Assembly: GCA_023458875.1 (NCBI GenBank) | Contig: JAEWXO010000033.1 | Coordinates: 1 to 44,470, forward strand | Length of the DNA stretch: 44,470 nt | Reading direction: 5' to 3' | From: Bacillota bacterium | Lineage (GTDB): Bacteria; Bacillota; Clostridia; Oscillospirales; Ruminococcaceae | Shown: one piece after another, positions 14,074 through 21,796 of the stretch | How positions within the stretch are numbered: the stretch's first letter is position 1 | How the letters are laid out: every line of letters starts with the position of its first letter | Program-made: the position numbers and the translations under genes | Notes under the pieces: generated by a model | The model's input: only the letters and a program-made list of their open reading frames with translations | Told to the model about the DNA's origin: nothing | The model's database searches: none

Positions 14074-15861
14074 CTACTGAATTTCATCAGCAGCTTCATT
14101 TGTATCTTCGATTGTACAGTCATATACTTCGACTGTATCCGTTGGTTTGATTTTAAGCTTATGCGACAGATATTTTTCAATATTGAAAACATTTTTCTCG
14201 TCAGCGTCGGATGTGAGATAGTATTTTGGATGCTTCAATAAATCATATTTATTACTCAGAAAAGGTCTGACACCTCGAAGCTGTAAAATACACTTTCCGC
14301 CGTCCATAACGCTGATTTCGTCCATTGACATAAGCTCTTTCCCCACTTTTTGATAGTTAAGGCTGTGGGAAGTTTCCTTGCCTCTGCTTTCGCCAGTGTT
14401 GTAGAGGTCAATAGTTTCTTTGCCGAGAATTTCGGACATTTCCTTGAGTGTTGATTTTTCCTTACCGCCCAGAAATAGAGTCGTATCGCAGTTACCCACA
14501 ATAGTATCGGCGTTATCCTTGTAAAGAGCTTTCAACTGACTTTGCGCCTGCAAAATAATAGAAGCCGATATTTCACGGCTTCTGATTGTGGCTATAAGCT
14601 TTTCAAACTTTGGAATTTGTCCGATATTGCTGAACTCATCAAGGATAAAACGGACATGCACGGGCAGCCGTCCGCCGTATTTGTCATCTGCTTTGTCGCA
14701 CAAAAGGTTAAACAGCTGAGTGTACATTATGGCAACGATAAAATTAAAAGTATCATCCGTATCGGAGATTATGACAAAAAGTGCCGTCTTTTTATCGCCT
14801 AACGTATCAAGCTCAAGCTCGTCGTACTCTGTGAGGTCACGCAGTTCCTTGATGTCAAAGGGTGCAAGCCTTGCACCACAGGAAATTAAAATACTCTTAG
14901 CAGTTTTGCCCGCCGCAAGCTTATATTTTCTATATTGCCTTACAGCAAAATGTTCAGGGTCGGTTTTTTCAAGCGTATCGAAAAGAAGATCGATTGGATT
15001 TTTGAAGTCCTCATCTTCTTCTTTTGCCTCACTTGCATTAATCATCTCAATAAGAGTATTCAGATTTTTTTCTTCCTCGGGGGCTTCATACCAAATATAT
15101 CCGATTAATGCAGAATAATAAAGACGTTCTGCCTTAACCCAGAAATCCTCACCGCTTTGGTTTCCGTCGCCTTTGGTGTTGGCAATAATCGTGTTTACAA
15201 GCTTTAAAATATCCTTTTCAGAACGGATATACGCAAGGGGATTATAGTGCATTGACTTTGCAAAATTGATTGTGTTCAGCACTTTTATACTGTAACCGCC
15301 GTGCTTCAAGGCATTACCAACCTCTAAAAGCACCGTACCTTTCGGGTCAGTTACCACATACGATGAATGCATTTGCAGGAGATTAGGTTTAACATAAAAC
15401 CTTGTTTTACCCGAACCTGAACCGCCGATTACAAGAACATTTTTGTTTCGTGCGTACTTAGGACCGCTTTTCGGTCTGCCGTCCATTGTTAAGCGTTCAG
15501 TTTCTGTCAGGATAACATTTTTCTGAAAGTCAGCGTCCATATATGGCTTGATATCCTCAGTGTTGCCCCAGCGTGCAGAACCGTATTCACAGCCTTTGCG
15601 GTACTTTTTAGCATTCTTACCCTTGACATAAATAATAAGTTTTACGATTACACCGCCTGCCGCACCGACAAGCAAGTCAATAGGATTAAAGCTTGGAAGA
15701 GGATTTTGAAAGACTGCTCCGATATTTCCAACAGTATTCATAATCTGTGCACCGATATTTGCACCGTCAGACATCTGAAATGCCTGTGAAAGCTTATCGA
15801 AAAAGTACCCAAACATCAAAAAAGGCAGAACTTTTACGACTTTCTGTTTATTGAACTTCAT
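14074..15861 (-). CDS. virD4: VirD4-type coupling protein (CD1115 family, TraG/TraD)
   Basis: 595 aa hexameric ATPase that brings the relaxase-DNA complex to the transfer channel. N-terminal membrane segments lie near residues 8-24 and 57-77. Walker A LVIGGSGSGKTRFYVKPN is near residue 149, the PKGT motif (VVTDPKGTVLLE) follows, and Walker B RFILDEFSNIGQIPKFEKLI is near 405. The TraM/TraG-like ending CILQLRGVRPFLSNKYDLLKHP is present. The ATG overlaps the pcfB stop codon (TAATG), giving a coupled pcfB-virD4 pair. Length is normal. Confidence 0.92.
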   Translation of the reverse strand: MKFNKQKVVKVLPFLMFGYFFDKLSQAFQMSDGANIGAQIMNTVGNIGAVFQNPLPSFNPIDLLVGAAGGVIVKLIIYVKGKNAKKYRKGCEYGSARWGNTEDIKPYMDADFQKNVILTETERLTMDGRPKSGPKYARNKNVLVIGGSGSGKTRFYVKPNLLQMHSSYVVTDPKGTVLLEVGNALKHGGYSIKVLNTINFAKSMHYNPLAYIRSEKDILKLVNTIIANTKGDGNQSGEDFWVKAERLYYSALIGYIWYEAPEEEKNLNTLIEMINASEAKEEDEDFKNPIDLLFDTLEKTDPEHFAVRQYRKYKLAAGKTAKSILISCGARLAPFDIKELRDLTEYDELELDTLGDKKTALFVIISDTDDTFNFIVAIMYTQLFNLLCDKADDKYGGRLPVHVRFILDEFSNIGQIPKFEKLIATIRSREISASIILQAQSQLKALYKDNADTIVGNCDTTLFLGGKEKSTLKEMSEILGKETIDLYNTGESRGKETSHSLNYQKVGKELMSMDEISVMDGGKCILQLRGVRPFLSNKYDLLKHPKYYLTSDADEKNVFNIEKYLSHKLKIKPTDTVEVYDCTIEDTNEAADEIQ

Positions 15862-16337
15862 TACAGCTCTGCCTCCTTTGTTTTGGATTTCTGACGAGTA
15901 CGCTCCTGAACCTTTGCCTTGACCTGTTCACCGAGAGTTTTCAGCTGTGCTTTGATAGACGGTTTTTCTTCCTTTTTCATTTGGTTTGCTGAAAATTCCT
16001 TGAAAGCCATTGTCAGCACGTCCATATCCTTCGCCTTAAAGAAAACAAAATACTTTGCGGGTTCTTGAGTAATATCTTTCTTGAGAGCATAATCAACGCC
16101 GTATTTTCGGGCGGTTTTATCAAAAGATTTGATATTCTGGTCGGTAACTTCAATATTGGTAAGCTGTGCACCGCTTGCGGTTAGCTGCTTCACCGACTGC
16201 TTTCCCTTATAAATCTTCGGGGATTTATTTTTCTGTGAGGCAAGAAAAGCTTTCATGCAGTCTTTCAGCACCTTTGCACTCATTTTGCCTGTTTTTACTG
16301 CAAGTGCAACGGTTTTTTCAGAGTTTTGCTCCTGCAT
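15861..16337 (-). CDS. pcfB: PcfB family relaxosome accessory protein
   Basis: 158 aa cytoplasmic protein. In the pCF10 system PcfB (DUF3801) links the relaxosome to the coupling protein. Here the match is AVKTGKMSAKVLKDCMKAFL near the start, then the core YGVDYALKKDITQEPAKYFVFFKAKDMDVLTMAFKEF, and a basic Lys/Gln-rich tail. The ribosome site AGGAGG is 8 nt upstream of the ATG. It is directly coupled to virD4. A tiny reading frame with its own strong ribosome site precedes it. Confidence 0.85.
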   Translation of the reverse strand: MQEQNSEKTVALAVKTGKMSAKVLKDCMKAFLASQKNKSPKIYKGKQSVKQLTASGAQLTNIEVTDQNIKSFDKTARKYGVDYALKKDITQEPAKYFVFFKAKDMDVLTMAFKEFSANQMKKEEKPSIKAQLKTLGEQVKAKVQERTRQKSKTKEAEL

Positions 16338-16371
16338 TGTTTCGTTCCTCCTTTTTGAATTTTACTCTGTG

Positions 16372-16398
16372 CTAAGGGATTTTTATTGGATAGTGCAT
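16372..16398 (-). other. Eight-codon reading frame with strong ribosome site upstream of pcfB
   Basis: AAAGGAGG lies 8 nt before ATG and the frame encodes MHYPIKIP then TAG. It lies between the HEPN terminator and pcfB. It may be a leader peptide or the remnant of a deleted gene. Confidence 0.3.
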
Positions 16399-16420
16399 TG
16401 TGTTTTCCTCCTTTGGACAT

Positions 16421-16451
16421 AAAAAAAGCAGTCAAGGGTTACTTGACTGCT
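16421..16451 (-). terminator. Terminator downstream of the HEPN gene
   Basis: AGCAGTCAAG (16427-16436) pairs with CTTGACTGCT (16442-16451), a 10-bp stem with a 5-nt loop, followed on the minus strand by seven T's. Confidence 0.8.
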
Positions 16452-16542
16452 ATGTAAATAATCTCTTATACCTGCATGATAAACTAGAATTTGTGGTGTT
16501 CATATTCCGTTCATTCTTGCTTTTTGCGTATCAAATTTTTCT

Positions 16543-17121
16543 CTATTCAATGCCTTCTGCCTTTCGATATTGGGAAATAGTTTCTATTTCTTTCTCCTTT
16601 AATCTTAATTCAATAGCTGTTTTGGCATAAGCACGACACGATACTAATGCAAACCAAATATTATTTAATAATAGCTGTAATTTGAAATTTAACTCTGGAA
16701 CCGTTCCATCATAAAGCATACTTTTCCACATTTCATATTCGGAAATAAAATCATTTTTATCTATCTTTGTTAATGTAGATAGAATATCCTCGTAAATTAT
16801 TTCATCAAATTTATATTCTACGTTATGGGCAAAGTTATTACGAATTGAATTTACCTTTCCAAGAGCACCATAATACTCATCCAATAATCCCATAGAATTG
16901 GCTAAATCAAGTTTCTGTCTAAAAGTTGTTGACTTTAATATTTTTTCATCAATAATCGTATCCGTAAGAGTTTTTATTAATTCTCTCTCCATATATAGAT
17001 GTGCCTTAAGAATAACAACAAGAATATCATCAGATTTAGTATCTTGCATGAATTTTTTATTGATTTTCTTACTTTCACTTGCTAGCCTAATTTTCTTTTC
17101 TTCATCTAAATTATTTTCCAT
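16543..17121 (-). CDS. HEPN-motif protein, probable ICE cargo
   Basis: 192 aa, all-helical, cytoplasmic. Residues 94-99 read RNNFAH, an Rx4H motif within KVNSIRNNFAHNVEYKFDEI. This is the core signature of HEPN domains, many of which are RNases in toxin-antitoxin, abortive-infection or other defence systems. The preceding helix (VVILKAHLYMERELIKTLTD) fits the HEPN helical bundle. No antitoxin-like partner is adjacent. Promoter TTTACT-N17-TATAAT (17249-17221) and a strong terminator (16451-16421) make it a self-contained unit inserted between the DUF6017 gene and pcfB. The fold call is moderately sure; RNase activity and a defence role are inference. Confidence 0.65.
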   Translation of the reverse strand: MENNLDEEKKIRLASESKKINKKFMQDTKSDDILVVILKAHLYMERELIKTLTDTIIDEKILKSTTFRQKLDLANSMGLLDEYYGALGKVNSIRNNFAHNVEYKFDEIIYEDILSTLTKIDKNDFISEYEMWKSMLYDGTVPELNFKLQLLLNNIWFALVSCRAYAKTAIELRLKEKEIETISQYRKAEGIE

Positions 17122-17187
17122 AGTATATTACTCAGTCCTTTCATTGAAAAGCTATCTAATGAAACATTTTATATTATAACCCCCGAT

Positions 17188-17202
17188 TTATCGAGCAGAT
17201 AA
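17188..17202. promoter_or_regulatory. Operator-like dyad downstream of the HEPN -10 box
   Basis: TTATC-GAGCA-GATAA is a perfect 5-bp dyad with a 5-nt spacer. It has the same layout as TGTC-GAGCT-GACA at 3978 and TGTC-AAATC-GACA at 9088. Confidence 0.4.
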
Positions 17203-17220
17203 ACTCAACTTGATACATTG

Positions 17221-17249
17221 ATTATACCACTTATTAGGGTAAAAGTAAA
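17221..17249 (-). promoter_or_regulatory. Promoter of the HEPN gene
   Basis: On the minus strand TTTACT (17249-17244) and TATAAT (17226-17221) are 17 bp apart, about 100 bp upstream of the HEPN start. A second TATAAT-like box lies closer to the gene near 17175. Confidence 0.5.
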
Positions 17250-17258
17250 GGACGGAGG

Positions 17259-18050
17259 TTAGTCCGTCCCATACAAATCATGATTAACCTCTGCCGAATA
17301 AAAGCTGTTCATAGTCGTCGTGGCATTATAGATTACAGATTTCAGATAAGCCTTGATATTATGGATTTTTGTGGTGTTCCGCTTCATACAAAAGAGAATA
17401 TACTCAATATGCTCGGAATTGATTTTAAGGAAACGACTTTTAACAACCTCTTTCGGAATATCCTCTTTGCCGATACAGATTGTTTCCTTTGAAGAACAGA
17501 TACACTCAAGCATTATTTCAACAATTTCATCAAGAAGCTCCTTATCCTCCTGCTGACAAAGAATATCATATTCAATATTTTCATGAAGAATGCTGCGATA
17601 AATTTCAATCGAATTTATCATATCTTGATTGATAGATTGATATTTTATATCTTCAGTATTTATTTTTTCTTTAATATCTACTTCTTTAATTAATTGCATT
17701 GGATTTTTCGCTATCGGTTTTGCCGTCGTCGGATTTTCCAATAACGGATTATCCGTCATCGGCTTTTCATATATGTTATACTCGTTGCCAGTCATTTTCC
17801 CTTTATCGTCACGCCCCTGATACCTAATTATATATCCGGCATTTTCAAGCTCGACAACTGCTGTCCGTATTGCATCAATATTTTCACGGTTGATTACTGT
17901 AAGACCTTTAAGAGAATAGTCCCAATTTTCAGGGAGCGACAGCATCTGTGAAAGAAGCCCTTTTGCTTTCAATGATAATCGCTTGTCACGCAAATGATAA
18001 TTTGACATTACCGTGTAGCCGTCATTCTTTATAACATGAAATATCGCCAT
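17259..18050 (-). CDS. Replication initiator-like winged-helix protein (DUF6017)
   Basis: 263 aa. The N-terminal RepA_N-like winged helix reads VIKNDGYTVMSNYHLRDKRLSLKAKGLLSQMLSLPENWDY and then TVINRENIDAIRTAVVELENAGYI. A low-complexity linker of repeated NP units follows (MTDNPLLENPTTAKPIAKNP). The C-terminal DUF6017-type helical domain begins near residue 140 (SIEIYRSILHENIEYDIL) and ends HNIKAYLKSVIYNATTTMNSFY. Such proteins start replication of ICEs and plasmids or regulate them; the exact role here is inferred. The gene starts 9 nt after the end of the upstream gene (18060), so they form an operon. Confidence 0.8.
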   Translation of the reverse strand: MAIFHVIKNDGYTVMSNYHLRDKRLSLKAKGLLSQMLSLPENWDYSLKGLTVINRENIDAIRTAVVELENAGYIIRYQGRDDKGKMTGNEYNIYEKPMTDNPLLENPTTAKPIAKNPMQLIKEVDIKEKINTEDIKYQSINQDMINSIEIYRSILHENIEYDILCQQEDKELLDEIVEIMLECICSSKETICIGKEDIPKEVVKSRFLKINSEHIEYILFCMKRNTTKIHNIKAYLKSVIYNATTTMNSFYSAEVNHDLYGTD

Positions 18051-18059
18051 TTTAAAAAC

Positions 18060-18509
18060 TCAACTTTCCATAAATGTTTTATCAGAAAAGGGATTGACAA
18101 AGCAAACGTTATATGCTTTAGAAATTTTTGTCTCTATTCTCGAAAGTTCATATTGTATAATGCATACATCAACAAAAGCGTTCATGACCGCATTGAATAA
18201 AATCTGTTCTTGCCTTGCAGGAAGAAAAATCTCACGACAGGGGTTGACATACAATTGAAAGTATGCTTCACAGATTTCATGGGACAATTTGCTGTATTCA
18301 TCTCTTATAAGCAAAAATTGTGAAATCATATTGAAAAAGCTATTGACATCAGCTTCATTTTGTGCTTTTGGAAATGATATTATTTTTTCTGAAAAATGGT
18401 TGACATCGTGTTTGTTTTGTGCTCTGCACTTTTCAAGATATTCCTCAAAAAAGTTCTTGACATTTGGGTCGAGGTGTGGTATTGAACTGCGTTTATCTGT
18501 TTTATTCAT
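18060..18509 (-). CDS. Hypothetical ICE protein
   Basis: 149 aa, helical, cytoplasmic, no recognised family. Notable is an internal duplication in the first third: CRAQNKHDVNHFSEKIISF and KAQNEADVNSFFNMISQF align as two copies of a short helix. The C-terminal half (FNAVMNAFVDVCIIQYELSRIETKISKAYN) looks coiled-coil-forming. GAAAGG is the ribosome site. It is the rightmost intact ICE gene and is transcribed together with the DUF6017 gene. Confidence 0.6.
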   Translation of the reverse strand: MNKTDKRSSIPHLDPNVKNFFEEYLEKCRAQNKHDVNHFSEKIISFPKAQNEADVNSFFNMISQFLLIRDEYSKLSHEICEAYFQLYVNPCREIFLPARQEQILFNAVMNAFVDVCIIQYELSRIETKISKAYNVCFVNPFSDKTFMES

Positions 18510-18556
18510 ACAATTATTCCTTTCAGATTTATTTTACATATCACAGCCCATAAAAA

Positions 18557-18596
18557 AAGTCCTGTATCTGACGTTTTTACGCCAAATACAGGACTT
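18557..18596. terminator. Bidirectional terminator near the ICE right end
   Basis: AAGTCCTGTAT (18557-18567) pairs with ATACAGGACTT (18586-18596). The stem is flanked by an A run on the left and ATTTTTT on the right. It separates the ICE genes from ppdK read-through. Confidence 0.75.
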
Positions 18597-18601
18597 ATTT
18601 T

Positions 18602-18740
18602 TTATTTACCGATTTCAAGGCACATCATCATTGTGATGTCTTCCCACTGGTTTTCGCGAAGATATCCGCCGTGAGCCTTGCGATAGGCTTTTGCCATCTC
18701 ATAGGTTATCGTTAAATCCCATGAAATCGTGAATTTTTGA
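18602..18740 (-). pseudogene. 5'-truncated ICE-type reading frame at the ppdK junction
   Basis: Directly after the ppdK stop, in another frame, an open frame reads SWDLTITYEMAKAYRKAHGG followed by YLRENQWEDITMMMCLEIGK and a stop. It lacks an upstream start; the first ATG (18697) lies well inside. The frame looks like the 3' part of a small gene whose start was lost where the ICE joined the chromosome. A 31-aa product from 18697 is possible but has no ribosome site. Confidence 0.45.
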
Positions 18741-21371
18741 CTAATCCCTATTTTTAATAGCAGCCTGTGCAGCAGCCAGTTTTGCGATAGGAACTCTGAA
18801 TGGTGAGCATGAAACGTATGTCAGACCAAGCTTGTGGCAGAACTCAACAGATGTTGGGTCACCGCCGTGTTCGCCGCAGATACCGATATGCATGTCAGGA
18901 CGAACGCTCTTTCCGAGCTTGATGGACATATCCATAAGCTTGCCAACGCCTGTCTGGTCAAGTCTTGCAAATGGATCGTTTTCGAATATCTTAGCGTCAT
19001 AGTAAGCGTTAAGGAACTTACCGGCATCGTCTCTTGAGAAGCCATATGTCATCTGAGTAAGATCGTTTGTACCGAAGCAGAAGAATTCAGCTTCCTTAGC
19101 GATATCATCAGCTGTAAGAGCAGCTCTAGGAATTTCGATCATTGTACCTACTTCGTACTTAAGGTCAGAACCTGCAGCAGCAATAACTTCATCAGCGCTT
19201 TCAACTACAAAGTTCTTAACATACTTGAGCTCCTTGATGTCGCCGATAAGTGGGATCATGATTTCAGGAACGATTGTCCAGTCCGGATGAGCCTTCTTAA
19301 CGTTGATAGCAGCTTTGATAATAGCTCTTGTCTGCATCTTAGTTATTTCAGGATATGTTACTGCAAGACGGCATCCACGGTGACCCATCATTGGGTTGAA
19401 TTCGTGAAGTGAAGCAATAAGTGCCTTGATTGTTTCAACTGATTTGCCCTGTGTCTTAGCAAGAGCTTCGATATCAGCTTCTTCAGTAGGAACGAATTCG
19501 TGAAGCGGAGGATCAAGGAATCTGATTGTAACAGGGCATCCTTCGAGAGCTTCATAGAGCTTTTCAAAGTCTGACTGCTGCATTGGTTCAATCTTAGCAA
19601 GAGCAGCTTCTCTTTCTTCAACTGTATCAGCACAGATCATTTCTCTGAAAGCAGCGATTCTGTCAGCTTCAAAGAACATGTGCTCTGTACGGCAGAGACC
19701 GATACCTTCAGCACCGAGTTCGCGTGCCTTCTTAGCGTCAGAAGGTGTATCAGCGTTTGTTCTTACCTTGAGAACTCTGAACTTGTCAGCCCATCCCATG
19801 ATTCTGCCGAATGTTCCGGCAATTGTTGCGTCAACAGTTGGTATAATACCGTCATAGATATAACCTGTTGAACCGTCTATTGAAATAAAGTCACCCTCTG
19901 AGAATGTCTTTCCAGCAAGTGTGAATTTCTTGTTAGCTTCGTCCATATTTATTTCTGAGCAGCCTGATACACAGCATGTACCCATACCACGTGCAACAAC
20001 TGCTGCGTGAGAGGTCATACCGCCACGAACTGTAAGAATACCCTGTGAAGCCTTCATACCTGTAATATCTTCAGGAGATGTTTCAAGACGAACGAGAACA
20101 ACCTTTTCGCCCTTAGCTTTCATAGCTTCAGCATCGTCAGCTGTAAATACTACCTTACCGCAAGCAGCACCAGGTGAAGCACCGAGACCCTTGCCTATTG
20201 GAGTAGCAGCCTTGATAGCTTTTGTATCAAACTGTGGGTGGAGAAGTGTATCGAGGTTTCTTGGCTCGATCATAAGAACAGCTTCTTCTTCTGTTCTCAT
20301 ACCTTCGTCAACGAGGTCACATGCAATCTGGAGAGCAGCCTGAGCAGTTCTCTTACCGTTTCTTGTCTGAAGCATGAAGAGCTCACCGTGTTCTACAGTG
20401 AATTCCATGTCCTGCATGTCTCTGTAGTGGTTTTCAAGCTTGCTGCAAACCTTCTTGAATTCTTCAAATGCCTCTGGGAATTTTTCAGCCATCTGAGCTA
20501 TAGGCATTGGTGTACGAACGCCGGCAACAACGTCTTCGCCCTGTGCGTTTGTAAGGAATTCTCCCATGAGCTTTTTCTCACCTGTAGCAGGGTCACGTGT
20601 AAATGCAACACCTGTACCGCAATCTTCACCCATGTTACCGAAAGCCATCATCTGTACGTTTACTGCAGTACCCCATGAGTAAGGAATATCGTTATCACGA
20701 CGATATACGTTTGCTCTTGGGTTGTCCCATGAACGGAAAACAGCCTTGATAGCGCCCATGAGCTGTTCAACAGGATCTGCAGGGAAGTCTGAACCTATCT
20801 TTGTCTTGTATTCGTTCTTGAACTGTGAAGCGAGTTCCTTAAGATCTTCAGCTGTAAGCTCAACGTCCTGAGTAACACCCTTGTTCTTCTTCATTTCGTC
20901 GATAAGCTCTTCAAAGTACTTCTTACCAACTTCCATAACTACGTCAGAATACATCTGGATGAATCTTCTGTAGCAGTCATAAGCCCAACGTGCGTTGTTT
21001 GACTTTTCAGCCATTACTTCAACAACAGTTTCGTTAAGACCAAGGTTGAGGATTGTATCCATCATACCAGGCATTGATGCTCTAGCACCTGAACGAACAG
21101 AAACGAGGAGTGGATTTTCCTTGTCGCCGAACTTCTTGCCTGTAATTTCTTCCATCTTTTTGATATACTCCATAATCTGAGCCTGGATCTCATCATTGAT
21201 CTGCTTGCCATCCTCATAGTACTGAGTGCATGCCTCTGTTGAGATTGTAAAGCCCTGTGGAACAGGGAGTCCCAGAGATGTCATTTCAGCAAGGTTTGCA
21301 CCTTTGCCGCCGAGAAGTTCCTTCATCTCAGCGTTACCTTCTGAGAATAAATATACCCATTTCTTGCTCAT
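18741..21371 (-). CDS. ppdK: Pyruvate, phosphate dikinase
   Basis: 876 aa cytosolic enzyme that interconverts pyruvate, ATP and Pi with PEP, AMP and PPi. In anaerobic Firmicutes it links glycolysis and gluconeogenesis. The N-terminal ATP-grasp domain starts WVYLFSEGNAEMKELLGGKGANLAEM. The swivelling phosphohistidine domain has GGMTSHAAVVARGMG with the His near residue 454. The C-terminal TIM-barrel PEP/pyruvate domain has GAEGIGLCRTEHMFF and the catalytic Cys in HIGICGEHGGDP near residue 833. Length is normal. GGAGG precedes the ATG. The end (LAAAQAAIKNRD) abuts the ICE border, so the last residues may have been supplied by the insertion. Confidence 0.97.
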   Translation of the reverse strand: MSKKWVYLFSEGNAEMKELLGGKGANLAEMTSLGLPVPQGFTISTEACTQYYEDGKQINDEIQAQIMEYIKKMEEITGKKFGDKENPLLVSVRSGARASMPGMMDTILNLGLNETVVEVMAEKSNNARWAYDCYRRFIQMYSDVVMEVGKKYFEELIDEMKKNKGVTQDVELTAEDLKELASQFKNEYKTKIGSDFPADPVEQLMGAIKAVFRSWDNPRANVYRRDNDIPYSWGTAVNVQMMAFGNMGEDCGTGVAFTRDPATGEKKLMGEFLTNAQGEDVVAGVRTPMPIAQMAEKFPEAFEEFKKVCSKLENHYRDMQDMEFTVEHGELFMLQTRNGKRTAQAALQIACDLVDEGMRTEEEAVLMIEPRNLDTLLHPQFDTKAIKAATPIGKGLGASPGAACGKVVFTADDAEAMKAKGEKVVLVRLETSPEDITGMKASQGILTVRGGMTSHAAVVARGMGTCCVSGCSEINMDEANKKFTLAGKTFSEGDFISIDGSTGYIYDGIIPTVDATIAGTFGRIMGWADKFRVLKVRTNADTPSDAKKARELGAEGIGLCRTEHMFFEADRIAAFREMICADTVEEREAALAKIEPMQQSDFEKLYEALEGCPVTIRFLDPPLHEFVPTEEADIEALAKTQGKSVETIKALIASLHEFNPMMGHRGCRLAVTYPEITKMQTRAIIKAAINVKKAHPDWTIVPEIMIPLIGDIKELKYVKNFVVESADEVIAAAGSDLKYEVGTMIEIPRAALTADDIAKEAEFFCFGTNDLTQMTYGFSRDDAGKFLNAYYDAKIFENDPFARLDQTGVGKLMDMSIKLGKSVRPDMHIGICGEHGGDPTSVEFCHKLGLTYVSCSPFRVPIAKLAAAQAAIKNRD

Positions 21372-21605
21372 TGGTTAAAATACCTCCAATAAAATTTCTC
21401 ATTTTCCAGTCCAGTCGGGAAAAAACCTGCCTCATGGCTGGAGTTAATAATAATTATACCATATTAAAATCTGAAATTCCATACATTTTAAAAAAATAAT
21501 AAAAAAATTTTTACATAAATTAAGGATATAAAAGTGCATTATGATGAATAAATGAAAAAATACTGTTCCGGTGCGATATAATGTGAACATTTTTTATAAA
21601 AAGCC
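21372..21605. other. Divergent AT-rich promoter region between ppdK and glmU
   Basis: On the minus strand a TATAAT (21458-21453) lies about 80 bp upstream of ppdK with no clear -35. Around 21540-21600 a GATATAATG on the plus strand could be a further weak promoter. No gene is seen. Confidence 0.4.
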
Positions 21606-21634
21606 TTGAAATATTAAAATAAATTTGGCATAAT
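21606..21634 (+). promoter_or_regulatory. Sigma-A-type promoter for glmU
   Basis: TTGAAA (21606-21611) and CATAAT (21629-21634) are 17 bp apart, giving a leader of about 155 nt before glmU. Confidence 0.65.
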
Positions 21635-21670
21635 ATATTAAGGTGTTTAAAATATCTTTTGTTAAAACGG

Positions 21671-21744
21671 ACAGGGCTTTACGATTGCCCTGTATTTAAT
21701 TAATATATGGTTCCGGGTTGTACGGAAGACTGACATAGTGTCAG
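21671..21744 (+). promoter_or_regulatory. Structured 5' leader of glmU
   Basis: Two hairpins lie in the predicted leader. ACAGGGC (21671-21677) pairs with GCCCTGT (21687-21693), followed by a T-rich stretch. CTGACA (21730-21735) pairs with TGTCAG (21739-21744) across a 3-nt loop. No known riboswitch class is recognised. The first could act as a terminator or attenuator. Confidence 0.4.
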
Positions 21745-21796
21745 AACAAATCAGATTTAAAACAAACAAATAATGAAATGGATGTGTATTTTTAAA

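Noticed and set aside
20238..20678. 146-codon open frame antisense to ppdK
   Set aside because: It is a shadow of a highly conserved gene with biased codons; no ribosome site, no recognisable protein.
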